40,794 nucleotides of DNA from a bacterium. GTDB lineage: Bacteria > Zhuqueibacterota > QNDG01 > JAGLOF01. The stretch spans positions 1 to 40,794 of the forward strand of contig JAFGRY010000036.1 of assembly GCA_016934955.1 (NCBI GenBank), written 5' to 3'. The notes under the pieces are model-generated. The model was not told the origin of the DNA, ran no database searches, and saw only the letters and a list, made by a program, of their open reading frames with translations. Positions within the stretch are counted from its first letter, which is position 1; each line of letters begins with the position of its first letter. A program made the translations under genes and the position numbers. Below, one piece after another: positions 10,014-17,687 of the stretch.

Positions 10014-10655
10014 ATGAGTAACACTACACGGGCATGTATTGCGGCAGCCGCCGTTTGTGCCCTCTTCGCGAGCGGCTGCAACATGGCGATCAACCGCTCG
10101 GTCCATGTGGACGACGGTGAAAAAGTCGGTCACGGGTACAACGCGATAAACGGGAACGTCACCATCGGCAATGACTGCAGCGTCAAGGGTGACTGCCGCA
10201 GTGTGAACGGCAGCATACGAATCGGGACCAACACGCATACGGGTGCTCTGCAGAGCGTCAACGGCAGTATCAGGATTGGATCGGAATCGGTGATTCACGG
10301 CAGTATCGCTTCCGTGAACGGGCCGGTTGACTGCGGTGACGGCGTTGTGGTGCAGCGTGACCTCGATACGGTAAACGGCGATGTCGAACTGGTCAACACG
10401 CGCGTTGAACGGGATCTCACAACCTATAACGGTGATGTAACGCTGCGGCGGGGAAGTGTGGTTGAGGGTGATATCGTCATCAAGGAACCAAAAGGGAGTT
10501 CGAATCACAAAGAGATTACCATCAGGCTCGCGGATGCGTCCGTGGTCAAAGGCGATGTGATCAACAGGTCCCGTGACGTAACCGTGAACCTGATCCTCAG
10601 CGGAAACAGTGAAGTGAAAGGAAACACCCGGCGGGTGGAAGTGAGCACCCGCTGA
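10014..10655 (+). CDS. lipoprotein with beta-solenoid-like repeats
   Basis: 213 aa, lipobox FASGC (Cys22), preceded by AGGAGGT. After the signal the protein is almost entirely short imperfect repeats built on 'VNGSIRIG', with Asn-Gly and Gly-Asp turns about every 18-20 residues (NGNVTIG, NGSIRIG twice, NGPVDCG, NGDVELV, NGDVTLR). This pattern suggests a right-handed beta-solenoid like bactofilin or DUF4097-type proteins. No catalytic motif is seen. It may be a structural envelope component. It follows the GH97 gene closely and ends at a strong terminator. Confidence 0.75.
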   Translation: MSNTTRACIAAAAVCALFASGCNMAINRSVHVDDGEKVGHGYNAINGNVTIGNDCSVKGDCRSVNGSIRIGTNTHTGALQSVNGSIRIGSESVIHGSIASVNGPVDCGDGVVVQRDLDTVNGDVELVNTRVERDLTTYNGDVTLRRGSVVEGDIVIKEPKGSSNHKEITIRLADASVVKGDVINRSRDVTVNLILSGNSEVKGNTRRVEVSTR

Positions 10656-10682
10656 TCGGGCCAAAAACCGTGTCTCCATCGG

Positions 10683-10716
10683 CAGCCGGGCGGGAACACC
10701 GTCCGGCTGTTTTTTT
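10683..10716 (+). terminator. rho-independent terminator
   Basis: Stem CAGCCGGGCGG (10683-10693) pairs with CCGTCCGGCTG (10699-10709) with one G-T pair, loop GAACA, followed by seven T. It ends the repeat-lipoprotein transcript; its T tract touches the stop codon of the converging PII-like gene. Confidence 0.9.
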
Positions 10717-11065
10717 ATGCAGTGAACTCCCAGTCGGTGGTGCTGTCGATCAGCCGGTGAGCGGGCAGGAGCACGATCCGCAGGATGGTGTCATTTTTGA
10801 TATTGATATCCGCATCGGCGAGCAATGATGTCAGATTGTTCACCGTGCCGTGATCTTCCACGATCGTGGTGATAAGCAGGCAGTGCCGCTCTCGCTCATG
10901 CGCCGCGTGAATCAGTCCCTTGAAGAGCGGGTAATCGTGTTCGAGGGCGTTCTCGAGGTTCTCACCTTCAAATGTGCATCCGCTATTGATCCCGCAGGTT
11001 TTTAGCGCGAGCAGGAGATCGTCTTTATATTCAGTCTTGAACAGCTGTATTATCAGAAAATACAT
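10715..11065 (-). CDS. small PII-like (ferredoxin-fold) protein
   Basis: 116 aa starting at the ATG at 11065, chosen because GAGGAGG lies just upstream; an alternative TTG at 11080 would swallow that site. Predicted alternating beta and alpha segments (MYFLIIQLF, HCLLITTIV, TILRIVLLP) fit a PII-like trimer-type fold, but no T-loop or nucleotide motif typical of GlnB can be claimed. Last gene of a three-gene operon after a PTS-IIA-like protein and a cation/proton antiporter, 11 bases from the antiporter stop. By analogy with small regulators next to transporters, it may sense a small molecule and modulate the antiporter (inference). Confidence 0.6.
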   Translation of the reverse strand: MYFLIIQLFKTEYKDDLLLALKTCGINSGCTFEGENLENALEHDYPLFKGLIHAAHERERHCLLITTIVEDHGTVNNLTSLLADADINIKNDTILRIVLLPAHRLIDSTTDWEFTA

Positions 11066-11076
11066 AAAAAGCCTCC

Positions 11077-12291
11077 TCAATGCACCGGGGTTTCACATTC
11101 ACCGGCCTTTATCAGCGCTCTCTTGGTCAGCAGCGGACCGGCTACTTCAGTAACAATCGTGGTAAAAAGGAGAATATTGATGACGATAAGCGAGAGGTCA
11201 ATACCGGCCTGTCCGAAATCGCCGTTCCCGAACTGTTCCCGCACCATAATAGCCAGGGCGATCGCAACCCCAACCTGGGGGATGAGCGCGACTCCGATGA
11301 ATTTTTTTACCGACGGCGCCGCTTTCCCCAGGATAGCGCCGAGCCTCGCTCCGCCCATTTTGCCGGCGGTTCTGGAAACGAGATAGATCAGGCCAAGCAG
11401 CCCGATACGGGGGAGCAGGGTGACATCCAGATGCGATCCCGCGAAAATAAAAAAGTAAGCGAAGAGGATCGGAGAGACATTATCCGTTATTTTAAGCGAT
11501 CGGTGCGTCAGCGCGGAATTCATGTTCGCGGTGACCGACCCGAAGGTCATGGTGGCCAGCAGCCCGGAAAGCTGAAATTTGCTGGCGACACCGAGAATCA
11601 GCATGAGAAACGCTGCCACTACCAGCAGGAGATCGTCGGGGAAGCGGACATTCCGGAAGAGCAGAATGAAGAGCAGGCCCGTACCGATACCCAGCAGCAG
11701 GGAGAGACCGATCTCGATAAAGGGGCTCTCCAGCAGGTGAAGCAGTGATATGTGGCTTCCCGTGAGAATGCTTTTACTGAGGGTCGATGCAAAGACGAAA
11801 ATAATCAGCGCGAACGCGTCATCGATTCCCACCACCGCGAGAATGGTCGAACTGAGCGGACCTTTTGCTTTGTACTGCTGAATGACGTACACCGTTGCCG
11901 CCGGCGCGGTGGCAGAGGCCACGGATCCGAAAATGAGGGCCTGGTATATTTTACCGGGTTCCACAAGATAGACGAAGAAAAAAACGAGAAGGAACGCGCC
12001 CAGGGATTCCAGCATGGCAATGAAAAGAATGGACTTCCCCAGTTTTTTAAAGAGCTCCTTGTTCAGTTCAGAACCGATGGTGAAGCCGATGATGCCGAGG
12101 GCCAGGTCATTGATGATGTCCAGCCTGTCCAGGACTTCGATGTGGTAGATCTTGAGAAACGAGATGCCCATGATGACCCCGGCGATAACATAGCCGGTGA
12201 CGATGGGAATGCCGATCTTGATAGTGAGCCGTTTGACGGCAAAAGCGGTAAGCGCGGCGAGCGCGAGATATATCAGCGTGTTGAGTTCCAT
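11077..12291 (-). CDS. CPA2-type cation/proton antiporter
   Basis: 404 aa, about 11-12 hydrophobic helices, inner membrane. The segment ASATAPAATVYVIQQYKAKG and the paired acidic motif GIDDAF (Asp157-Asp158) are typical of the ion-binding core of monovalent cation/proton antiporter 2 proteins (DD type, electrogenic exchange in studied members). It lacks the C-terminal TrkA-N or Kef regulatory domain, which may be supplied in trans by the flanking PTS-IIA-like and PII-like proteins. It starts 7 bases after the IIA gene stop. Confidence 0.88.
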   Translation of the reverse strand: MELNTLIYLALAALTAFAVKRLTIKIGIPIVTGYVIAGVIMGISFLKIYHIEVLDRLDIINDLALGIIGFTIGSELNKELFKKLGKSILFIAMLESLGAFLLVFFFVYLVEPGKIYQALIFGSVASATAPAATVYVIQQYKAKGPLSSTILAVVGIDDAFALIIFVFASTLSKSILTGSHISLLHLLESPFIEIGLSLLLGIGTGLLFILLFRNVRFPDDLLLVVAAFLMLILGVASKFQLSGLLATMTFGSVTANMNSALTHRSLKITDNVSPILFAYFFIFAGSHLDVTLLPRIGLLGLIYLVSRTAGKMGGARLGAILGKAAPSVKKFIGVALIPQVGVAIALAIMVREQFGNGDFGQAGIDLSLIVINILLFTTIVTEVAGPLLTKRALIKAGECETPVH

Positions 12292-12298
12292 TGACGCC

Positions 12299-12751
12299 TC
12301 AGAGTTCCAGGAAATGGCTCATCACGGCTTCCGGGTTGTCCGCCGCCGTCAGCTTCTCTCTTCGGTCCTGTTTTCGCAGCACAAGAATTATTTTTGAGAG
12401 CAGGCGGAGATAGATGTCGTGCTGATCGTCATGAGCCGCCATGAGAAAGACAAGGTGCACGGGTTTGTCGTCAAGGGAGTTCCATTCAACACCCTGTTTG
12501 CAGATGCCGATACAGATGGCAATGTCCTTTACCGCCCGGATCTTCACGTGGGGGATGGCGATCCCGAGACCGATGCCCGTACTCATCAGTGATTCCCGGT
12601 CGAACACCGCCTTTCTGAATTTTTTCCTGTCGATGATCAGCGGCGATTGTTCGAGGTGATCGATCATCTTTTCGAGAACGCTGTTTTTATTTTCCTGTTC
12701 CGTGAAAAACAGAATATTCTCCGGTTTGATGTAGTCTCGCAGGTAAATCAT
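12299..12751 (-). CDS. PTS EIIA-like (PtsN/fructose type) regulatory protein
   Basis: 150 aa starting at the ATG at 12751 (site TGAGGCG upstream; the in-frame TTG at 12763 is less likely). It has the PTS_EIIA_2 signature: DRESLMSTGIGLGIAIPHVK with the phospho-acceptor His68. No EIIB, EIIC or sugar permease is present, so a regulatory role of the PtsN (EIIANtr) kind is likely, in line with known control of K+ and other ion transporters by PtsN. First gene of the operon with the antiporter and PII-like protein. Confidence 0.88.
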   Translation of the reverse strand: MIYLRDYIKPENILFFTEQENKNSVLEKMIDHLEQSPLIIDRKKFRKAVFDRESLMSTGIGLGIAIPHVKIRAVKDIAICIGICKQGVEWNSLDDKPVHLVFLMAAHDDQHDIYLRLLSKIILVLRKQDRREKLTAADNPEAVMSHFLEL

Positions 12752-12801
12752 GATACGCCTCAATCAGTTATAAATACGTGGTCCCGCTGTGGCGGTATAC
12801 C

Positions 12802-12840
12802 TCCAACGAAGGACACGAAAGAAACGAAAATATAAAAGAA
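12802..12840 (+). repeat. composite repeat, C module, solo copy
   Basis: CTCCAACGAAGGACACGAAA then GAAACGAAAA; a near-consensus C module in the leader between the putative promoter at 12897-12924 and the PTS-IIA-like start, hence transcribed as its reverse complement. Confidence 0.8.
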
Positions 12841-12896
12841 AATAAGAAATGCCGCCCCACACTCTGGTGCCGGGAGCAAGCAGCGGTATGTCCATG

Positions 12897-12924
12897 AATA
12901 TAAGGAAAATAAATTGATATGCAA
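12897..12924 (-). promoter_or_regulatory. possible promoter for the PTS-IIA/antiporter operon
   Basis: On the minus strand TTGCAT, 16 bases, TATATT. It would give a leader of about 140 bases carrying a C-module repeat. The distance makes it less certain than the others. Confidence 0.35.
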
Positions 12925-12929
12925 TAGAA

Positions 12930-13658
12930 TTAATGGGTTTTCAGCTCATGCAGGGCTGCCGCCCGGGCGGTATTGACGAATCCGGTGGCGGGGATCAGCC
13001 CGATAATGGTGAGCGATGCCGCCATCTGGATCACGGTGTTGATGATGACGAGCAGCAGCAGCGGAAAGAAGCTGCCGGAGGTGAGCTGCCAGCTGCGCCG
13101 GCACGCCGGCAGCGGCGGTATTCCTTCTTCGAGCATGATGAGTGAGACGAAGAGCAGTTTTACGTATAGGTAGACGCCGGGTACGATAAGGAGAAGGAAC
13201 GCACCCAGTTTGATCACGGCAAGGATCACGTGCACCAGGGCGACGAGGAGGAGACGTCTGAAGGACCGGGGAGGTCCTTCAGGGCCGCGCACCGCCTGGT
13301 TGGCTTTCATGAGCAGGAGCACGGTGAGCAACGCGATGAGGGGGAAGAGGCAGAGCAGCCATTGCAGGAGCATGCGGCTGAGCAGCCAGCACTGCATTTT
13401 CACGCTCCAGGCGATCGATTCCGCGGCGGTTCTGTCGCCGCGGCCCATGGCATCGAGGAAGAGCAGGAGATGGGATTTCAGCATCCTCCACTCATCGCTG
13501 ACGGTAAGCCGGGGAAGAATCTCAAAAAAGACGATGGCAGCCGAGAGCAGGCAGATGATGATCCAGGCCTTCTTAAATCCGGACCAGGCGCGGCTGTACC
13601 AGTGTCCGAGATCGAGCCATGCGGACCGGTTCGGGCGGGTGACCAGCGCATCAGCCAT
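12930..13658 (-). CDS. multi-pass membrane protein, unknown function
   Basis: 242 aa with about five to six hydrophobic segments: around residues 30-50 (AWIIICLLSAAIVFFEIL), 90-115 (LLQWLLCLFPLIALLTVLLL), 135-175 (two segments) and 200-225. A short cytosolic N-terminus and Arg-rich loops are seen. I recognise no family with confidence; it is loosely like the membrane domains of YciC/DUF4013-type proteins. It begins 3 bases after the stop of the GH63-like gene and is probably co-transcribed, so a role tied to the envelope or glycan handling is possible but unsupported. Confidence 0.7.
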   Translation of the reverse strand: MADALVTRPNRSAWLDLGHWYSRAWSGFKKAWIIICLLSAAIVFFEILPRLTVSDEWRMLKSHLLLFLDAMGRGDRTAAESIAWSVKMQCWLLSRMLLQWLLCLFPLIALLTVLLLMKANQAVRGPEGPPRSFRRLLLVALVHVILAVIKLGAFLLLIVPGVYLYVKLLFVSLIMLEEGIPPLPACRRSWQLTSGSFFPLLLLVIINTVIQMAASLTIIGLIPATGFVNTARAAALHELKTH

Positions 13659-13661
13659 GGA

Positions 13662-15641
13662 TCAGTGTCCCGTAAGCATGAGCAGGTGAGCGGCCGACCA
13701 GCTGAAATGGTGCACCTTCAGGCCGCTGCCGTCCCGGGGATCGTAATTTTCCCTCAGGGCCGCGCCCGGAACCGACACACCGGCGGCATTGTTCAGCAGA
13801 CCCTGTTTCAGCATGTCCGCATCCCGCCCGTATCCGTATCGATGCAGCCCTTCGATGCCGAACCAGGCCTGGTCGAGCCACACCGGTCCCCGCCAGTAAC
13901 CGGTCATGAATTCGGGATGATCGGCCGGTACCGTCGGCAATGGGACATGGGTGGCGAACTGTGCCGTGTCGAGCATCGCCGCCCGGACGGCCGCGGCCTG
14001 GGCTGAATCGGCAATGCCGGTCCAGAGGGGAATCCAGCCTTCCGGTCCTTTAACGGGGATATATCCCCCGCCGTTCAGCTGTACGTCGTAAAAGAAGCCG
14101 GTTGCAGGATCGTACATCCTTTCACGGACCGCGTCCGCCAGACCTTCCGCCTCCTTTTCATACTCTTCGGCGGCATGGTTGTCTCCTGAAGCGCGGCAGA
14201 GATCCGCCAGGCATTTCTTTTCCAGGAAAAGGTAGCTGTTGAGGTCGACCGATGCCTGGTCCATTGACCAGGCGGCATCACTGTTTTTCCGCATGCGGGT
14301 ATTGTCGAACCGGACACCGTCGTCCATGCCGCTCTCCCAGCGGGCGGCGATGAGGGTGCCGTCGCTCGAGCCGTACTCACAGAGCCCGTCGCCGTCACAG
14401 TCCCGAAACGCGTACCACCAGGCGTGATACCGCTTCAGACCAGGGAGCATCTCCCGCACAAAGGCCGTGTCCGCGGTGGTCCTGAAAATGGTATGCACCG
14501 CCCATCCCGCCAGCGGCGGCTTGCTGTTGCGCACGTTGTTTTCCGCTTGATCTGCATAGATACAGTCGGCGATCATCCCGTCGGCGTCCTGATAATCGAA
14601 CATGGCCCTGACCTGATCCTTCGCCAGGCCGGGTGCGATGGCGGCCAGGGCGGCGGCGTGTTTCCAGGAATCCCAGGCCCAGAAACCGTTGAAATACCCG
14701 ACCGCGGCCGAGGGCAGCAGCCCGTCGTGCAGCAGGTCCCCCCGGGCGTGCCTCCAGTTGGCAATCAGGGTCATTACCGATTTAACGTATACGATTCCTT
14801 CCCGTCCTGAGGGGGCCGGAGCCAGGTAGGCCGACCAGCGGGATTGATTGGCTTTCAGGAAATTTTCAGGGGCCTGCAGCGCTTCCTGAACGAGCCGCGC
14901 TTCGGCGCTTCGCTCATCACCGGGGTAGGTGATGGTGAACGCCGCACAGGTACGCGTCCGTCCGGCGGTGGAGAGATGACGCCCGCTGTCCGCGGGCAGT
15001 GTATAGGAGCGGCCGTCACGCGACAGGACGGGCCTCCCGTTTCCGGCGGCGGTGATGCGCGCGTCGATCCCGTCGGCGGGCGGGGAGAGCACGATCAGGT
15101 TCCCCTCCGTTCCCAGAGGTGCCGCGGCGGTGCCGCACCAGGAGATATCCAGGGAAAGGTGATGGCCGGAAAGGCTGGTGACGTCCGCGGTGATGAGCGC
15201 TGAGCGACCCGAGATGTAGATCAGGGTAAGCGTCGCTTCCAGGTCGGGAAAGAGACTGTTTTGAACCAGCCGTCCCGGGAGGTATGAACGTGTATTCCGC
15301 GCCCGGGTGAAATCGAAGGAATCACCGGTTTCGCCGTTCCGCACCTGCAGTCCGATGAGCGCACCGCCCGCCCAGGAACCGCTGAAATGGAAGAAGGGAC
15401 CGCTGAATGAGCCCGCCGGTACGTTCGCCGAGTCCGGAAGACCGAACCCGAACCAGGCGCCCCGGTCGTAAAAAAGAGAGAGCGGCCAGGCGTCGCCGCA
15501 GGTTTCGGGATTGCTGTCGGCGGTGAGCAGATCGGGAAAATCAGCCGGACCGGGACCGCCCGGTGAACCGCAGCCCGCAATAAGGGCGATGATCAGAACC
15601 GTGACTGCCGGAGAGAAAGCGTTGTTTCTTGTACAGGACAT
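13662..15641 (-). CDS. GH63-like glycosidase lipoprotein
   Basis: 659 aa, predicted alpha-glycosidase with an (alpha/alpha)6 barrel. The start at 15641 is favoured by AAAGGAAAT upstream and gives a lipobox LIAGC (Cys24). The N-terminal ~300 residues look like the family's beta-sandwich. The barrel shows GYFNGFWAWDSWKHA, then ARWESGMDD holding the Asp that corresponds to the YgjK-type general acid, then YWRGPVWLDQAW, and near the end LRENYDPRDGSG with the likely catalytic Glu, followed by FSWSAAHLLML. These match GH63/YgjK-type glucosidases; trehalase (GH37) is a less good fit. It is probably anchored in the outer membrane or periplasm and acts on oligosaccharides. The gene for a membrane protein follows. 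Confidence 0.85.
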   Translation of the reverse strand: MSCTRNNAFSPAVTVLIIALIAGCGSPGGPGPADFPDLLTADSNPETCGDAWPLSLFYDRGAWFGFGLPDSANVPAGSFSGPFFHFSGSWAGGALIGLQVRNGETGDSFDFTRARNTRSYLPGRLVQNSLFPDLEATLTLIYISGRSALITADVTSLSGHHLSLDISWCGTAAAPLGTEGNLIVLSPPADGIDARITAAGNGRPVLSRDGRSYTLPADSGRHLSTAGRTRTCAAFTITYPGDERSAEARLVQEALQAPENFLKANQSRWSAYLAPAPSGREGIVYVKSVMTLIANWRHARGDLLHDGLLPSAAVGYFNGFWAWDSWKHAAALAAIAPGLAKDQVRAMFDYQDADGMIADCIYADQAENNVRNSKPPLAGWAVHTIFRTTADTAFVREMLPGLKRYHAWWYAFRDCDGDGLCEYGSSDGTLIAARWESGMDDGVRFDNTRMRKNSDAAWSMDQASVDLNSYLFLEKKCLADLCRASGDNHAAEEYEKEAEGLADAVRERMYDPATGFFYDVQLNGGGYIPVKGPEGWIPLWTGIADSAQAAAVRAAMLDTAQFATHVPLPTVPADHPEFMTGYWRGPVWLDQAWFGIEGLHRYGYGRDADMLKQGLLNNAAGVSVPGAALRENYDPRDGSGLKVHHFSWSAAHLLMLTGH

Positions 15642-15682
15642 TCGCGCATTTCCTTTATGTATAGAGGGGGGCACCTGTATAA

Positions 15683-15711
15683 AATGTACATTCCCGGGCT
15701 GTGTGAGTCAA
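15683..15711 (-). promoter_or_regulatory. sigma70-like promoter for GH63-like gene
   Basis: Minus strand TTGACT, 17 bases, TACATT; the -10 box ends 42 bases before the ATG at 15641. Confidence 0.65.
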
Positions 15712-15760
15712 GCCGTTTCTCGGCCGTCCGCTCCCGGCGGGCCAGGAATCAACAATGGGG

Positions 15761-15789
15761 TTGGATAAGGGCGATTATTTTTGTATCAT
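15761..15789 (+). promoter_or_regulatory. sigma70-like promoter for DUF885-like gene
   Basis: TTGGAT, 17 bases, TATCAT; 44 bases before the ATG at 15833. It forms a divergent pair with the promoter at 15683-15711. Confidence 0.55.
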
Positions 15790-15832
15790 TACCTGCGTCA
15801 CCATTATCCTTACATTTAGAGGAGACCCCGGC

Positions 15833-17458
15833 ATGAAACGAATACCCATGTCAGTTATACCGGCGGCGGCGCTGCTGGCGACCCTGCTGGCCTGCCGATC
15901 CGATGCTCCGCCGCAGGCGAAGGGATATGACGATCTGCTGCGCCTTTTCACCGAATGGCGCGCCTTCGCCCGTCCGGAGGTAGTGGAGCATGTGCCTGAT
16001 TACACCGCCGCCGCCATGATGCGGCAGCAGGAAGGGATTCCCGTATTTCAGAACCGTCTGACCCGGATTGACACCGCCGGCTGGAGCATTCGCGAACGGG
16101 TCGACTGGGAAATTGTGCAGGCGGAGATCGCGGGACTGCGGTTCGAGCATGAGGTGCTGCGGTCCTGGGCGAAAAATCCCCTGTTTTACGCGGTGATCCA
16201 GATGGATGAACCGGATGTGCCGGCCCGGGAACTGCCCGAGATATACGGCGTGCTCAATGTGTTCGAGCACACGTTTCCCCTCGACGATCAGTCGGCGGGG
16301 CTTTTTCTGGAAAAACTGCAGGCGGTGCCGGCCATTCTCGACCAGGCCAGGCTGAACCTGACGGAAATGACGGCCCTGTTCGGCATGTTCGGCGAGGTGC
16401 AGAAGCAGCAGGAGAGCCGGCAGCTGCTCGACCTGGCGGAGCGGCTTCAGGAAACCCGTCCGGATGTCGCCGCTGCCGCCCGCAGCGCCGCGGAAGCGGC
16501 TGACTCCTTCGGTCGCTGGCTGGGGGAAGAGCGGGTGGGAAAACCGGAGTTTTCCGGTATCGGGGTGGAACACTTCGACCGCTATATGCGGGAGGTGCAC
16601 CTGGTGCCCTATTCCTGGCGGGAACAGGAGGATCTGCTGGAGCGGGAACTGGAACGCTCACTTTCATCTCTGGCCATGGAAGAGCACCGGAACCGTCATC
16701 TCCCTCAGTTGACGCCCGCCTCCTCTCTGGAGGAGATGCAGGCGCTGATGAAGCGGTCAGTGAGTGAATTCATGAATTTCCTGAAGCAGGAAGAGATCTT
16801 CACCCTGCCTGATTATATGCATCTTGAGGTGCCGATCAATTCGTTCATTCCTGAAGATGAACTCGATTTCTTCTACCATATCTATTACCGTGATCCCCTG
16901 CCCCTGCTCTGCCATCAGGTCCACTGGCTGGAAAAGCAGCGTGAAAGTCGCAACACACACCCCATCCGCGGCGGTGCGCTGCTCTCCAAGATCTGGGACA
17001 GCCGGGCGGAGGGGCTGGCCACCAATTTCGAAGAGTTGATGATGCACGCCGGCATTCTCGATGACCACCCCCGGGGAAGAGAGCTGAACTGGATTCTTCT
17101 GGCTTTCAGGGCCGCCAGGGGTCTCGCCGGGCTGCGCCTGCACGCCGGGGAATACACCCTCGATGAGGCCATCGCCTTCGCCTCTCGCTATACGCCGAGA
17201 AATTTCGCCACCCCGGAGAGCCGCATGCTCATGGGTGACCTGGCGCTCTACCTCTCACAGCCGGGCTACGGCACAAGTTACGTGTACGGGAAAGCCCAGC
17301 TGGATAAACTGATTGCCGAGAAACGAATCCGGGATGGCGACGGATTCGTCCTGAAGAAATTTTTCGACGATTATTTCTCCCGGGGCGTGATTCCCGCTTC
17401 ACTGATCTATTGGGAGATGACGGGGGATTACAGCGAGATCCGGGAAATGAAAAATTGA
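15833..17458 (+). CDS. DUF885-like lipoprotein with degenerate metal motif
   Basis: 541 aa. ATG at 15833 follows AGAGGAG; lipobox TLLAC (Cys21). Largely helical. The C-terminal part resembles DUF885 (M32-like zinc peptidase fold): AEGLATNFEELM (near 392-403), YVYGKAQLDKLIAEKR, and the end FFDDYFSRGVIPASLIYWEM. In active members a HExxPGHH motif precedes this; here the matching place reads HPIRGGALL (His376), so the metal-binding Glu and His pair are missing. It is probably a non-catalytic paralogue, or the family assignment is only structural. Monocistronic between its own promoter and an inverted repeat. Confidence 0.62.
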   Translation: MKRIPMSVIPAAALLATLLACRSDAPPQAKGYDDLLRLFTEWRAFARPEVVEHVPDYTAAAMMRQQEGIPVFQNRLTRIDTAGWSIRERVDWEIVQAEIAGLRFEHEVLRSWAKNPLFYAVIQMDEPDVPARELPEIYGVLNVFEHTFPLDDQSAGLFLEKLQAVPAILDQARLNLTEMTALFGMFGEVQKQQESRQLLDLAERLQETRPDVAAAARSAAEAADSFGRWLGEERVGKPEFSGIGVEHFDRYMREVHLVPYSWREQEDLLERELERSLSSLAMEEHRNRHLPQLTPASSLEEMQALMKRSVSEFMNFLKQEEIFTLPDYMHLEVPINSFIPEDELDFFYHIYYRDPLPLLCHQVHWLEKQRESRNTHPIRGGALLSKIWDSRAEGLATNFEELMMHAGILDDHPRGRELNWILLAFRAARGLAGLRLHAGEYTLDEAIAFASRYTPRNFATPESRMLMGDLALYLSQPGYGTSYVYGKAQLDKLIAEKRIRDGDGFVLKKFFDDYFSRGVIPASLIYWEMTGDYSEIREMKN

Positions 17459-17497
17459 TAATCAATATCCCATTGCCCTTCCTGTCCACCCAGGAAA

Positions 17498-17605
17498 AAT
17501 TTCCAACGGAAGGCACGAAAGACACGAAAGGAATAGTGGATTTTGTTCAGGCCAGGTCTGATATCCTGATATTTTTTCGTGTTCTTCCGTGCATTTCGTT
17601 GGTAA
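17498..17605. repeat. composite repeat, inverted C-C' pair
   Basis: Left arm TTTCCAACGGAAGGCACGAA plus AGACACGAAA (17498-17530); right arm is the inverse, TTTTTTCGTGTTCTTCCGTG then CATTTCGTTGG (17571-17605). The 40-base centre contains CAGGCCAGGTCTGATATCCTG, similar to the centre of the pair at 29944-30091. It could fold into a long hairpin between convergent genes. Confidence 0.85.
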
Positions 17606-17637
17606 ATGTGAGAGCGGGAAGGCATCAGGCAGAGATA

Positions 17638-17667
17638 AAAAACCCGGACGTCACCGCCCGGGTTTTT
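17638..17667 (-). terminator. bidirectional rho-independent terminator
   Basis: AAAAACCCGG pairs with CCGGGTTTTT around a 10-base loop. It lies 20 bases past the stop of the minus-strand propeller gene and also faces the DUF885-like gene. Confidence 0.85.
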
Positions 17668-17687
17668 CTCATGCCTCACTGACCGTG

